DNA from: Arachidicoccus sp. BS20
GTDB lineage: Bacteria; Bacteroidota; Bacteroidia; Chitinophagales; Chitinophagaceae
DNA: 64,000 nucleotides
Assembly (NCBI RefSeq): GCF_001659705.1
Contig: NZ_CP015971.1
Location: 3,413,029-3,477,028, forward strand
Direction: 5' to 3'
Part shown: positions 8,524 through 17,891 of the stretch, piece after piece
Layout of the letters: each line of letters opens with the position of its first letter
How positions within the stretch are numbered: position 1 is the first letter of the stretch
Notes under the pieces: model-generated
The model's database searches: none
What the model saw: only the letters and a program-made list of their open reading frames with translations
Told to the model about the DNA's origin: nothing
Made by a program: the position numbers and the translations under genes

Positions 8524-9192
8524 ATGAAACTAAACCACTACATCGACCATACGATTTTAAAGCCCACAACTTTAATTTCCGATATTGAAAAGTTGTGCAA
8601 GGAAGCCGTCGAATATGAGTTTGCGGCTGTGTGTGTTCCGCCGCCTTTTGTAAAAAAATCGAAAGAATTATTACAAGGAAAAAACGTGAAAACCGCCACT
8701 GTGATTGGGTTTCCGTTCGGTTATTCGGCTGTGGAAGCGAAGATTGCGGAAACACTTTTGGCAATTGTTGATGGCGTGGATGAACTTGATATTGTGATTA
8801 ATTTAATCGCTTTGAAAAATAATGATTGGGAATATCTGGTGAATGAAATCAATCATCTTGTACCGATTATCAAAGAGAAAAATAAGGTGGTAAAAATCAT
8901 TATCGAAAGCGGCATTTTAACCGATGATGAAATTGTAAAATGTTGCCAGCTGTATGGAGCGGCGGGCATTGATTATTTAAAAACTTCCACGGGCTATGCC
9001 GAAAAAGGCGCATCGGTTCACGCGGTAAAATTGTTCAAAGAAAATTTGCCGCAAGGCGTTCAAATCAAAGCAAGCGGCGGCATTCGCACGTATGAATTTG
9101 CCAAAGAATTGGTAGAAGCCGGCGCGACAAGATTGGGCTGTAGTGCAAGCGTGGCAATCGTTTCAGGGGAAACGGCGGAAGGAAATTATTAA
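8524..9192 (+). CDS. deoC: Deoxyribose-phosphate aldolase
   Basis: 222 residues. It cleaves 2-deoxyribose 5-phosphate to glyceraldehyde 3-phosphate and acetaldehyde in deoxynucleoside catabolism. It begins with LNHYIDHTILKP, has TVIGFPFGY, the Schiff-base lysine in DYLKTSTGY (about residue 156) and the phosphate-binding KASGGIRTYE. No other deo genes are next to it. Both flanking spacers carry dispersed repeats. Confidence 0.96.
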   Translation: MKLNHYIDHTILKPTTLISDIEKLCKEAVEYEFAAVCVPPPFVKKSKELLQGKNVKTATVIGFPFGYSAVEAKIAETLLAIVDGVDELDIVINLIALKNNDWEYLVNEINHLVPIIKEKNKVVKIIIESGILTDDEIVKCCQLYGAAGIDYLKTSTGYAEKGASVHAVKLFKENLPQGVQIKASGGIRTYEFAKELVEAGATRLGCSASVAIVSGETAEGNY

Positions 9193-9264
9193 CTTTGTGA
9201 ACCTTCGTGCTTTTGTGTCTTTGTGGCTCATTAATTTTGCTACTAAGGCGCGAAGACGCAAAGG
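9191..9264. repeat. Dispersed imperfect palindrome of the CTTTGTGTC type
   Basis: Words CTTTTGTGTCTTTGTGGC on the left and AAGGCGCGAAGACGCAAAGG on the right form an imperfect inverted repeat filling the deoC to M20 spacer. The word TGCGTCTTTG recurs in the palindrome at 57.7 kb. Confidence 0.5.
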
Positions 9265-9282
9265 AATACCAAGCGTTATGTT

Positions 9283-10473
9283 ATGAACAATATATTAAAA
9301 GAAAAAATACAACAACTTGCATCGCAACACAAAGATGAGTTTATACAAGTGCGTCGTCACTTGCACGCGCATCCTGAATTGAGCTATGAAGAATTTGAAA
9401 CGTCCAGATTTGTTCAGTCAAAATTGAGTGAATGGAACATTCCTTTTGAAGTAAAAGCAACCACAGGCGTGGTGGGAATTATTGAAGGAAAAAATCCATC
9501 GTCGCGCATAATTGCGTTGCGTGCGGACATGGATGCTTTGCCTATTTCGGAAGAAAATAATGTTGATTACAAGTCGCAAAACGCAGGCGTGATGCATGCT
9601 TGCGGGCATGATGTGCATACAACCTGTTTGCTCGGCGCAGCAAAAATTTTGCAGGAAACTAAAAATAATTGGTTAGGAACGATAAAATTAGTTTTTCAGC
9701 CCGGCGAGGAAAGAAATCCCGGCGGCGCAAGTTTGATGATTAAAGACGGCGTGTTGGAAAATCCTGCGCCGCAAGGTATCATCGGTTTGCACGTTCATCC
9801 CGGATTGGATTGCGGAAAACTGAGTTTCCGTTCGGGAAAAGTAATGGCAAGCGCCGACGAAATATTTATTACGATAAAAGGCGAAGGTGGTCATGCTGCC
9901 GCGCCGCAACTCACGGTTGATACTATTTTAGTTGCTTCGCAATTGGTGGTGGATTTGCAGCAAATCATCAGTCGAAACAGGAATCCTTTTTCGCCGTCGG
10001 TGCTGTCGATTTGCGCGTTTAACGGCGGATATACAACCAATGTCATTCCTTCGGAAGTCAGGCTGAAAGGGACTTTCAGGGCAATGGACGAAACCTGGCG
10101 TTACAAGGCGCACGAATTAATTCGTAAGCATATTGAAGGGTTAAAAACTTCCACAAGCGCAGAAATTGATTTGCTGATTGATGTGGGTTATCCGTCCGTT
10201 GATAACGATGAAACGCTTACAAATACTGCGCAGCATTTAGCAAAAGAGTTTATCGGCGAAGAGAATGTTTTCGAAACCGAACTGCGCATGGGCGCAGAAG
10301 ATTTCGGTTATTACACGCAAAAAATTGCAGGTTGTTTTTTCCGCCTCGGCGTGCGAAACGAAAGCGCAGGAATTATTCACAACGTACACACGCCAAAATT
10401 CAATGCCGATGAAAATGCGATTGAGGTTGGAATGGGAACAATGGCGTGGCTGGGGGCGAGCGTAGAAGTATAG
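9283..10473 (+). CDS. M20-family amidohydrolase (peptidase M20D type)
   Basis: 396 residues. Metal and active-site motifs are in order: RADMDALPI, HACGHDVHT (about residue 106), FQPGEERNPGGA, HVHPG, MGAEDFGYY and HNVHTPKF near the end. Related enzymes deacylate N-acyl amino acids or hippurate. No signal peptide is evident, so it is probably cytoplasmic. The internal dimerisation domain is present (about residues 185-300). The true substrate is unknown. Confidence 0.92.
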   Translation: MNNILKEKIQQLASQHKDEFIQVRRHLHAHPELSYEEFETSRFVQSKLSEWNIPFEVKATTGVVGIIEGKNPSSRIIALRADMDALPISEENNVDYKSQNAGVMHACGHDVHTTCLLGAAKILQETKNNWLGTIKLVFQPGEERNPGGASLMIKDGVLENPAPQGIIGLHVHPGLDCGKLSFRSGKVMASADEIFITIKGEGGHAAAPQLTVDTILVASQLVVDLQQIISRNRNPFSPSVLSICAFNGGYTTNVIPSEVRLKGTFRAMDETWRYKAHELIRKHIEGLKTSTSAEIDLLIDVGYPSVDNDETLTNTAQHLAKEFIGEENVFETELRMGAEDFGYYTQKIAGCFFRLGVRNESAGIIHNVHTPKFNADENAIEVGMGTMAWLGASVEV

Positions 10474-10587
10474 ATGCAAAATGTTTTAGTGGCTTGCGGC
10501 TTTATCAACAATCAAGCTCTTTGCTATTGTTGCATTAAGATTGAGAGAAGAAGAACATAAATTTCTAACGAATTAAAACTTAAATTT

Positions 10588-11265
10588 ATGGGCTATCATT
10601 TAATTATAAAAAATAAAAAAGATTCCGTCAATTCGATTTATATCAATCATTTAGACGAACTCTTGGACTACGAATTAGATGAAGACTTTATCATTTATCA
10701 AGGTGAGCCAAACTGGAAACCGGTCAAGTTAAAAGAAGTTGAAGAATATAGAAATTATACGCTTGACTGGTTTAGAGCTGGAATTAAAGCTCAAAAATTA
10801 TTTAAAGAACAGGCAGCAATTGAGGGATTTGTATTAGAAGAAATTAACCAAAGTCAGGAAAGTTTTAAGATTTATACAAATGTGGCTGACGGATTAATTA
10901 AAAGAGGTGACTTCATTGTAAGAAATGCTCAACAAGTTGAAATCGAGGTAAAATGCAGAAAATTCTACGGCAGTAAAAAGTCTCCTTTCTTTTATTTTTC
11001 TATCAAGGATTTTGAAAAACATAAAAAAATGATGGAGGTTACAGGTTGTCCTGTGATAATTGCTGTATATGAAAAAGAACGTGATTACCCTATAAATGAC
11101 AGCTTGTTAATGATTAGCATGGCAACTATAATTTCCAAATGCAATGACTTGGAAAAATCTCCACATCCTGATAAAAATGTAGGAACAGCATTTATAATTC
11201 CGCTTTCAATTTCAACACCGGGATTTGATGTGCTTCGTAAATTCAGAAACTCGAAAAGGAGTTAA
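10588..11265 (+). CDS. Unrecognised protein with a PD-(D/E)XK-like motif
   Basis: 225 residues, charged, with no signal peptide or membrane helix. I do not recognise the family. In the middle, GDFIVRNAQQVEIEVKCRKFY (about residues 112-132, given here as a description only) has the D-x(n)-E-x-K spacing of PD-(D/E)XK nucleases, with Asp in RGDF and Glu-Val-Lys in EIEVKCR. The flanking parts do not suggest a methylase partner, and the gene is alone. Lower G+C than the neighbours suggests an accessory gene. It may equally be a non-catalytic relative. Confidence 0.6.
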   Translation: MGYHLIIKNKKDSVNSIYINHLDELLDYELDEDFIIYQGEPNWKPVKLKEVEEYRNYTLDWFRAGIKAQKLFKEQAAIEGFVLEEINQSQESFKIYTNVADGLIKRGDFIVRNAQQVEIEVKCRKFYGSKKSPFFYFSIKDFEKHKKMMEVTGCPVIIAVYEKERDYPINDSLLMISMATIISKCNDLEKSPHPDKNVGTAFIIPLSISTPGFDVLRKFRNSKRS

Positions 11266-11297
11266 ACTGCTAATAATCAATAACATTTCACGCTTCA

Positions 11298-12521
11298 TTA
11301 TTCATACCTCAGCGCTTCAATCGGGTCAAGCCTTGCCGCTTTTTGCGCGGGATAATAACCGAAGAAAATGCCGGTAATGCCGCACACTAAAAACGAAACG
11401 ACAATAGAAGTTTCTGAAATCAATATGGGCCAATGTGCAAAATAGGAAATTCCGAAAGAGGCAGCCAATCCTAAAAGTACGCCAATCAACCCGCCGGTAA
11501 TGCTAATGATGATAGCTTCGATGAGGAATTGCATTAGTATATCGATGCCGCGTGCGCCTATTGCCATGCGCAAGCCAATCTCCCGTGTACGCTCTGTAAC
11601 CGAAACGTACATGATATTCATAATGCCAATACCGCCGATAAGCAACGATATTGCCGCAACAGAAGTTAATAAAACCGTAAGCATACTGCTTGTACTCGAA
11701 ATGGTACTGATTAATTCAGCCTGCGTTCTTACAGAAAAATCGTCTTCATCAGTCTCTTTCAAACGATGATTTTGTCGAAGTGTATTTTCTATTTGCGTGG
11801 TTGCAGAGTCGCTTTCATCTTCGCTTACAGCCGAAGCGTAAATGCTGTTTAAATAAATTGTTTGTGCAGTTATCCGGTTTTGAACGGTTGTGTATGGCGC
11901 AAGAATAATATCGTCCTGGTCTTGTCCGAAGCTGCTTTGTCCTTTCGAATTTAATGTTCCGATTACCTGAAACGGCGTGGATTTAAAACGAATAAACTGT
12001 CCGATGGGGTTTTCGCCATTCGGAAAAAGATTGGTAACAACGGTTTGTCCGAGCAGACAAACTTTAGCGGATGTTTCCACGTCTTTATCGTCGAAGTTTA
12101 CGCCATCTTTAATTGTGAATTGGCGGATGTTTAGATAAGATGGCGCAACGCCGATGATTTGTGTGTTCCAGTTATTCGCGCCGTTAATGACTTGTCCGCT
12201 CGACTGAACAACAGGCGAAATATCGCTGATTAATGTTACGTTTTTCTGCAAAGCCCTCACGTCGCTCATGGTAAGCGATTGAAAACTCGAACCGCCGATG
12301 CGCACGCCGCCGCTGATGTTACTTTGCGGCATAATGTTTATCATGTTTGAACCCATCCCCGATAAAGATGTGCGAATGCTTTCTTTTGAGCCGTTGCCGA
12401 TTGCCATCATTGCAATTACGGCTGCCACGCCGATGATGATGCCGAGCATGGTCAAAAACGCCCGCAGCTTGTTGCGCTGCAAAGCTCTTAATGCTAATTT
12501 TATGAGGTTGGAAATGCCCAT
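11298..12521 (-). CDS. MacB-like ABC transporter permease (FtsX domain)
   Basis: 407 residues. One N-terminal membrane helix (about residues 20-42), a large periplasmic MacB-type domain, then three C-terminal helices with the FtsX pattern (SVTERTREIGLRMAIGARG). It ends with the usual PAQKAARLDPIEALRYE. Together with the ATPase upstream it forms a split MacB; mechanotransmission drives export through the adaptor and TolC. It is the last gene of a four-gene operon. Confidence 0.94.
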   Translation of the reverse strand: MGISNLIKLALRALQRNKLRAFLTMLGIIIGVAAVIAMMAIGNGSKESIRTSLSGMGSNMINIMPQSNISGGVRIGGSSFQSLTMSDVRALQKNVTLISDISPVVQSSGQVINGANNWNTQIIGVAPSYLNIRQFTIKDGVNFDDKDVETSAKVCLLGQTVVTNLFPNGENPIGQFIRFKSTPFQVIGTLNSKGQSSFGQDQDDIILAPYTTVQNRITAQTIYLNSIYASAVSEDESDSATTQIENTLRQNHRLKETDEDDFSVRTQAELISTISSTSSMLTVLLTSVAAISLLIGGIGIMNIMYVSVTERTREIGLRMAIGARGIDILMQFLIEAIIISITGGLIGVLLGLAASFGISYFAHWPILISETSIVVSFLVCGITGIFFGYYPAQKAARLDPIEALRYE

Positions 12522-12603
12522 TGTTTTTTAATTCATAGTTCATGGCTAATAGTTCATAGCCAATCCAATTAATCATTTCAATCCCTTTAAATCATGGTTC
12601 AGA
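12522..12603 (-). other. Spacer with direct repeat in the efflux operon
   Basis: The 82-nt gap between ATPase and permease genes holds two near-identical words, CATAGTTCATGGCTA and AATAGTTCATAGCCA, in direct order. No promoter match is clear. Confidence 0.35.
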
Positions 12604-13350
12604 CTAATACGCATCGCTCACAGGCAGCGCGTCCAATGCGTCCTGTGCGGATTTTTTATTTTCATTAAAATAATCTTTTTGCAATATTCCGTCTTTCAGC
12701 ATAATGGTTCTGCTGCTGAATGCGGCAATGTCAGGCTCGTGCGTTACAAATACGATTGTTTTTCCCTGCGAATTTAATTCCTGCATCAGCGCCATTATTT
12801 CGTAAGACGTGCGTGTGTCCAGATTTCCGGTTGCTTCATCTGCAAGAATCATTACCGGCTCGTTTACCAAAGCTCTTGCGATGGCTACGCGCTGTTGTTG
12901 TCCGCCCGAAAGCTGGCTTGGCGTGTGGTCCATGCGACCTTGTAATTTCACGGCTTCGAGAGCATGAACGGCGCGCTCTTTTCTTTCGGCGGCGCTTATT
13001 TTTTTGTTGTAAAAAAGCGGTAACTCTACGTTTTCAAGCGCTGTTGTTCTTGGCAATAAATTATACGCCTGAAACACAAAACCAATTTTTTGATTGCGCA
13101 GTAAAGCCAATTCATCTCTGTTCAATTTTTTTACATTTACTTCATCGAGCAAATATTCGCCTTCGCTCGGTTTGTCCAGACAGCCGAGAATATTGAGCAT
13201 AGTGGTTTTACCTGAACCGCTGCTTCCCATGATGGTCACAAATTCGCCCGCGTTTACGGTAAACGAAACGCCTTTCAAAGCATGTACTGTTTCGCCGCCC
13301 GTTACGAAATTGCGCTTTAAGTTTTTTATTTCTAAAATGGTTTTGCTCAT
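12604..13350 (-). CDS. MacB-like ABC transporter ATP-binding protein
   Basis: 248 residues. Walker [10 protein letters not shown] (about residues 42-50), Q-loop [12 protein letters not shown], signature [15 protein letters not shown], Walker [13 protein letters not shown] and the H-loop FVTHEP are intact. It powers the permease encoded 82 nt downstream. Only 10 nt separate it from the adaptor gene upstream, which supports co-transcription. Confidence 0.96.
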   Translation of the reverse strand: MSKTILEIKNLKRNFVTGGETVHALKGVSFTVNAGEFVTIMGSSGSGKTTMLNILGCLDKPSEGEYLLDEVNVKKLNRDELALLRNQKIGFVFQAYNLLPRTTALENVELPLFYNKKISAAERKERAVHALEAVKLQGRMDHTPSQLSGGQQQRVAIARALVNEPVMILADEATGNLDTRTSYEIMALMQELNSQGKTIVFVTHEPDIAAFSSRTIMLKDGILQKDYFNENKKSAQDALDALPVSDAY

Positions 13351-13360
13351 TTTTCAAACT

Positions 13361-14557
13361 TTATCTTCTACCGCCTTTTCCTCCCGGACGATGCGGCATG
13401 AACGGACTTGAAGCCTCTGTTTCTGCTTCTTTTGCCGTTACCTGCGATTCGCCTGTGATTACAATATCGTGCGGTGTTAAGCCATCCAGCACCTGTACTT
13501 TTGTATTGTCGTCCAAGCCGACTTTTATTTTCTTTTGAATGATTTTATGTCCCTGTAAAACCCAAACGTATCGTTCATCATTCGCAAGCTGTGCTGTATC
13601 GTTAAGGCTTACAAGTGTATCTTCTTTCGGTATGGCAGTTGTATTGGGCGTGTATTTCACGGCTTTTTCAGATATTAACAGCGCACTATCCGCCTCACTT
13701 GTATAGATGATAATATTTGTGGTCATGCCGGGTTTTAATTTCAAATCTTTGTTTGGTGCATCAATGATGGTTGAATAAGTTACCACATTGGATGATGTTA
13801 CAGGATTTAGACGAATTTCTTTAATCTTTCCTTCAAATTTATCGTTCAAAAAAGCATCTACCGTAAACGTTGCGCGCTCACTGTCTTTGATGTTGCCGAC
13901 ATCGGCTTGGTCAACAGACGCAAGCACCTGCATTTTGGTTAAATCTTTGGCAATCGTAAACAAAGTAGGCGTGCTGAAACTCGCGGCAACCGTTTGACCT
14001 TCGCTTACATTTCTGGATAAAACCGTTCCGTCAATGGGCGAATAAATCGTGGACAATTGCAGATTTTTTTGCGCGCTTTTCAAACTTCCTTCCGATGCTT
14101 CCACCTGAGCTTTTGCCGATTGATAAGAGGCGTAAGCATTGTCATAATCTGCACGGCTGATGGCGCCCACATCCAGTAATTGTTTTTGCCTGTTATAATT
14201 TTGTTGCTGATAATTCAACTGGCTTTGTGCATTTGCCAGATTGCCCTGCGCTTGTTGTACAGATGCCTGAAACAACGTCTGGTCAAGCACTGCGAGCAGT
14301 TGTCCTTTTTTTACAACCGAATTAAAATCGGCATACAAATGTGCAACTGTTCCGGAAACCTGCGTGCCTACAGCAACTGTATCTACCGGCTGTACTGTTC
14401 CTGTTGCGGTTACGGTTTCTGCAATATGCCCGATATGCACTTTCTCTGTCTGGTAAGTAGTAACTTTTGCTTTTGTTCTGAAGAAAAAGTACCATATCGA
14501 AACTGCTGCCAGCAAGATGATGAGTAGTATGATAATATTTTTTCGTTTCATGCTCAA
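13361..14557 (-). CDS. Periplasmic adaptor of a MacA-type efflux pump
   Basis: 398 residues. One N-terminal membrane anchor (about residues 6-26), a lipoyl half-motif, a coiled-coil hairpin rich in Q, A and N (about residues 95-165) and a second lipoyl/beta-barrel region. It bridges the MacB-like inner-membrane pump and the TolC-like channel. The C-terminus is basic and Gly-rich (PHRPGGKGGRR). Second gene in the operon TolC, adaptor, ATPase, permease. Confidence 0.93.
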   Translation of the reverse strand: MSMKRKNIIILLIILLAAVSIWYFFFRTKAKVTTYQTEKVHIGHIAETVTATGTVQPVDTVAVGTQVSGTVAHLYADFNSVVKKGQLLAVLDQTLFQASVQQAQGNLANAQSQLNYQQQNYNRQKQLLDVGAISRADYDNAYASYQSAKAQVEASEGSLKSAQKNLQLSTIYSPIDGTVLSRNVSEGQTVAASFSTPTLFTIAKDLTKMQVLASVDQADVGNIKDSERATFTVDAFLNDKFEGKIKEIRLNPVTSSNVVTYSTIIDAPNKDLKLKPGMTTNIIIYTSEADSALLISEKAVKYTPNTTAIPKEDTLVSLNDTAQLANDERYVWVLQGHKIIQKKIKVGLDDNTKVQVLDGLTPHDIVITGESQVTAKEAETEASSPFMPHRPGGKGGRR

Positions 14558-14596
14558 ATATGTTTGTATAATGAACTTTTTCGTTTTGTAATTATA

Positions 14597-15910
14597 TTAT
14601 TCGGTTACAGGAATGCCTGTATAGAAATTATAAATCTTCGCATATAAAGCCGCGCTGTATTTTGCCTGAATAAACGATTGCTCGGCTTGTATGTACAAAT
14701 TCTTTTGTTGCAGATAATCTACCAGATTGCTTTGACCTATTTTGTAAGAAGCATCTGCAATACGAAACGCTTCCTGTGTGTAATCCAACTGCACTTTCGC
14801 CGCCTGATATTGATTTAAAGAATTTTCAACATCAATATATGATTGCTCCACGCTTTGCGACAAAGTGGTTTTCGTATTTTTCAGATTCAGCTTAGCCTGC
14901 TCTATATTGATTTTTGCACGTTCGGTATTTGCTTTCGTAACTTTTCTGTCGAGAATAGGAATGCTCAACGTCAATCCTATTTGCTGATAAAAATTATTGT
15001 TGAGCGCAGGAAAATATGGCGACGACGGATTACCTGCATAATTCGTTCCCAACGAGCCGCCTGCGGAAAGCGTTGGTCGTAAAGTGGATTTTGCCTTTTC
15101 CAGTTCTACCTTTTCTACATCTACATTTAATTCGCCGCTTTTGATTTCGGGGCGTGTTTGCAGCGCGGCAGATTCTGCATCTGACAAGGAAACGAGCGCA
15201 GGATTTACATTTACCGTATCACTGCTTACAACATCGAAAGTATCTTCCGTTGGCAGTTGAAGAATTTGTTTTAATGTCAGTTTATTTTGTCGCACGGTAT
15301 TTTCTGCATTGACCAAAGAATATTTGTCCGTAGCGAGACTTGCCTGCAATTCCAGCAAATCTTTTTTGGCAAGATAGCCTGTATCATATTTTTGTTGCGC
15401 CTGCGTTACCTGTGCTTCGGAAGTCGTAATCAAATCTTTATAGTACAGAATATTTTCTTTGGCAAGAAGAATGTTTAAAAATGCCTGTGTGATTTGTAAA
15501 GTAATATCATTTTCCGCCGACTGAATATCAAGGTTTGCAGCCTGTAAAGCCAACTGTTTTGATTTAATATCGTTGTTAAGATAATTGCCCTGATACAACG
15601 TAACGGAAGAGGATGCGCCAAAGGTTGTGGACGGCGAAAAGCCCGATTTGTAATGATTCAAATCTGTTGAAACATTGCCGGACAAATTGGGGTAGCGCGC
15701 GGCTTTTGACTGAATCAAATTTTGTTCATTCGAGGCTGCGGTAAGACGTAATGAATTAATGGTAATGTTGTTTTGCTTTGCATAATCGAGGCATTGCTGC
15801 AATGTCCACATCTTCGGCAAATCTGTATTATCAGTTTGCGCGAAAAGATGATTGCCCATGGCAATTAAAATCATGCAAAGGCAAAGGGTCAGTTTTTTCA
15901 ACATCTTCAT
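14597..15910 (-). CDS. TolC-family outer-membrane efflux protein
   Basis: 437 residues with a signal peptide (cut after about residue 25). Two repeats of long alpha-helical barrel segments are visible, with the family pattern LQQCLDYAKQNN at the N-terminus of the mature protein and SYKIGQSNLVDYLQ near the end. It forms the outer-membrane exit duct for the adjacent MacAB-like pump. It is the first gene of the operon. Confidence 0.94.
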   Translation of the reverse strand: MKMLKKLTLCLCMILIAMGNHLFAQTDNTDLPKMWTLQQCLDYAKQNNITINSLRLTAASNEQNLIQSKAARYPNLSGNVSTDLNHYKSGFSPSTTFGASSSVTLYQGNYLNNDIKSKQLALQAANLDIQSAENDITLQITQAFLNILLAKENILYYKDLITTSEAQVTQAQQKYDTGYLAKKDLLELQASLATDKYSLVNAENTVRQNKLTLKQILQLPTEDTFDVVSSDTVNVNPALVSLSDAESAALQTRPEIKSGELNVDVEKVELEKAKSTLRPTLSAGGSLGTNYAGNPSSPYFPALNNNFYQQIGLTLSIPILDRKVTKANTERAKINIEQAKLNLKNTKTTLSQSVEQSYIDVENSLNQYQAAKVQLDYTQEAFRIADASYKIGQSNLVDYLQQKNLYIQAEQSFIQAKYSAALYAKIYNFYTGIPVTE

Positions 15911-15990
15911 AGAGATTAACTACCCGAAAATATGCAATAAAAATGATGTGAGAAATAAAATGGGTAAAAGTGCAAAATGTATCGGTCAAT

Positions 15991-16024
15991 GGAAAATAAA
16001 AATGCAGCCGTTGAAGGCTGCATT
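15991..16024 (-). terminator. Terminator of lysS
   Basis: A perfect 9-bp stem (AATGCAGCC, 16001-16009, with GGCTGCATT, 16016-16024) with a 6-nt loop is followed on the minus strand by a T-rich run. Confidence 0.8.
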
Positions 16025-16095
16025 AAATTTTGATTTGTGTATGACAATCATGATTTCAAATCTTAATCAATCATAAAAAATCTGGGTTCTATATT

Positions 16096-17613
16096 TTACG
16101 CTAATTTCTCCGGTCGCATTTGCGGAAATAGCAATACGTCCTGTATCGATTGCTGATTGGTCAATAACATTATCAACCTGTCAATACCAATGCCGATGCC
16201 GCTTGTCGGCGGCATTCCGTATTCCAATGCTCGAAGAAAATCCTGGTCGATAAACATGGCTTCGTCATCGCCGCGCTCCATTAAACGCGCTTGTTCTTCA
16301 AAGCGTTCGCGCTGGTCAATCGGGTCGTTGAGCTCGCTGTATGCGTTGGCGATTTCTTTGCCGTTAATCATCAGTTCAAAACGTTCAACAAGTCCGGGTT
16401 TGCTGCGGTGTTTTTTTGTAAGCGGGCTCATTTCTACAGGATAATCAATGATGAAAGTCGGCTGTATATATTTGCTTTCCGATGTTTCACTGAAAATTTC
16501 ATCGATCAGTTTTCCTTTGCCGATATTCGGCGGAACATCGATGTTCAGTTGCTTGCATACTTCGCGTAAACCGTCTTCGTCTTTTTCGCTTACGTCAATG
16601 CCTGTATTTTCTTTAATCGCATCGAGAATAGAAATACGTTTGAACGGCGCTTTAAAACTGATGGTTTGTTCTCCGACTTTTACATCGGTTGTTCCGTGAA
16701 CGGCGATGGCGAGTTGCTCAAACAATTGCTCGGTGGTTTCCATCATCCAGAAATAATCTTTGTACGCCGTGTACCATTCCAACACCGTAAACTCAGGATT
16801 GTGCGTTCTGTCCATGCCTTCGTTGCGGAAGTTGCGGCTGAATTCGTACACCCAATCAAATCCGCCAACAATCAATCTTTTCAAATATAATTCATTTGCA
16901 ATGCGGAGATAAAACGGCACATCCAAAGCATTGTGGTGCGTAACGAAAGGTCTTGCCGCCGCGCCGCCGGGAATTGCCTGCAGCACAGGCGTGTCCACTT
17001 CCAATGCGCCTTGTTTATTGAGAAATTCACGAATGGTATTAATGATTTTTGTTCGCTTTACAAACGTATCTTTTACTTCGGGATTAATCACCAAATCGGC
17101 ATAACGCTGACGGTAACGAAATTCAGGGTCTGTGACAGCATCATGCACATTACCTTCTTCGTCGCGCTTCACGACCGGCAAGGGTTTCAGGGATTTTGCG
17201 AGCAAGGTTAAAGTTTGCGTATGAATAGAAGTTTCGCCCGTTTTTGTGATAAAAACAAATCCTGTAACACCGATGAAATCGCCCAAATCCAACGTCTTTA
17301 CAACATTTGTCCAAAACGATTTATCTTCCTCGGGGCAAAGCTCGTCGCGCTTTACATATAATTGAATGATGCCTTTGCTGTCTTGTATTTTTATAAAGAA
17401 AACTTTGCCTTTGTCGTTAATGCTCATCACGCGACCGGCAACGCATACGTTGGTAAAATCATCTTTGTTTTCTTCGGTAAAAGAATTTTTTATGTCTGTC
17501 GAAAAATGTGTTACGGGATACAACGCGGCAGGATATGCGTCGATTCCTGCGGCTTCCAGTGCTTTTAATTTTTCCCTGCGGATAATTTCCTGTTCTGATA
17601 AATTTTGACTCAT
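16096..17613 (-). CDS. lysS: Lysine-tRNA ligase, class II
   Basis: 505 residues. It charges tRNA-Lys. An N-terminal OB-fold (about residues 55-160) precedes the class II catalytic core: motif 2 FRNEGMDRTHNPEF and motif 3 GIGIGIDRLIMLLT are intact. The frame extends to a TTG at 17622, but that codon overlaps a TATCTTTG promoter box; the ATG at 17613 (MSQNLSEQE) is the better start. It ends at a strong terminator and is monocistronic. Confidence 0.97.
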   Translation of the reverse strand: MSQNLSEQEIIRREKLKALEAAGIDAYPAALYPVTHFSTDIKNSFTEENKDDFTNVCVAGRVMSINDKGKVFFIKIQDSKGIIQLYVKRDELCPEEDKSFWTNVVKTLDLGDFIGVTGFVFITKTGETSIHTQTLTLLAKSLKPLPVVKRDEEGNVHDAVTDPEFRYRQRYADLVINPEVKDTFVKRTKIINTIREFLNKQGALEVDTPVLQAIPGGAAARPFVTHHNALDVPFYLRIANELYLKRLIVGGFDWVYEFSRNFRNEGMDRTHNPEFTVLEWYTAYKDYFWMMETTEQLFEQLAIAVHGTTDVKVGEQTISFKAPFKRISILDAIKENTGIDVSEKDEDGLREVCKQLNIDVPPNIGKGKLIDEIFSETSESKYIQPTFIIDYPVEMSPLTKKHRSKPGLVERFELMINGKEIANAYSELNDPIDQRERFEEQARLMERGDDEAMFIDQDFLRALEYGMPPTSGIGIGIDRLIMLLTNQQSIQDVLLFPQMRPEKLA

Positions 17614-17619
17614 AGGGCG

Positions 17620-17627
17620 CAAAGATA
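17620..17627 (-). promoter_or_regulatory. -7 box directly in front of lysS
   Basis: The minus strand reads TATCTTTG, then 6 nt, then ATG, so the transcript probably has almost no 5' leader. Confidence 0.5.
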
Positions 17628-17660
17628 AATTCTGAATTTGACAATTTGAAAATATGATAA

Positions 17661-17692
17661 TTTGATAATGCTGATTGGAAAAGGTATCTTTG
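17661..17692 (+). promoter_or_regulatory. Promoter of the small two-gene pair
   Basis: TTTG (17661-17664), 20 nt, then TATCTTTG (17685-17692): a good Bacteroidota -33/-7 promoter, 14 nt before the ATG at 17707. Confidence 0.6.
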
Positions 17693-17706
17693 AAGAAGCA
17701 AAATAA

Positions 17707-17883
17707 ATGAAGATGAAAACTATTGTATCAAAAAAGCAAAATTTATCAATTCGCACAAGCAGCAAAACAAAAAAGGTTGCTGCCGACAAAGCATATACAA
17801 AAGTCAATATTAATTTATCCAAAATTTCAAAGCAAGTATATGATGCCAACAAAATTGATGCTTACAAGCCGTTGATTCCATAA
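17707..17883 (+). CDS. Small basic protein of unknown function (first of a pair)
   Basis: 58 residues, Lys- and Ser-rich N-terminal half (MKMKTIVSKKQNLSIRTSS) and a C-terminal part SKISKQVYDANKIDAYKPL. I do not recognise a family. A strong promoter lies 14 nt upstream, and the next gene starts 8 nt after its stop, so the two are very likely made together. The arrangement of a small basic protein followed by a mid-size protein resembles many toxin-antitoxin or protein-partner pairs, but nothing proves such a role. Confidence 0.6.
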   Translation: MKMKTIVSKKQNLSIRTSSKTKKVAADKAYTKVNINLSKISKQVYDANKIDAYKPLIP

Positions 17884-17891
17884 TTTATATC

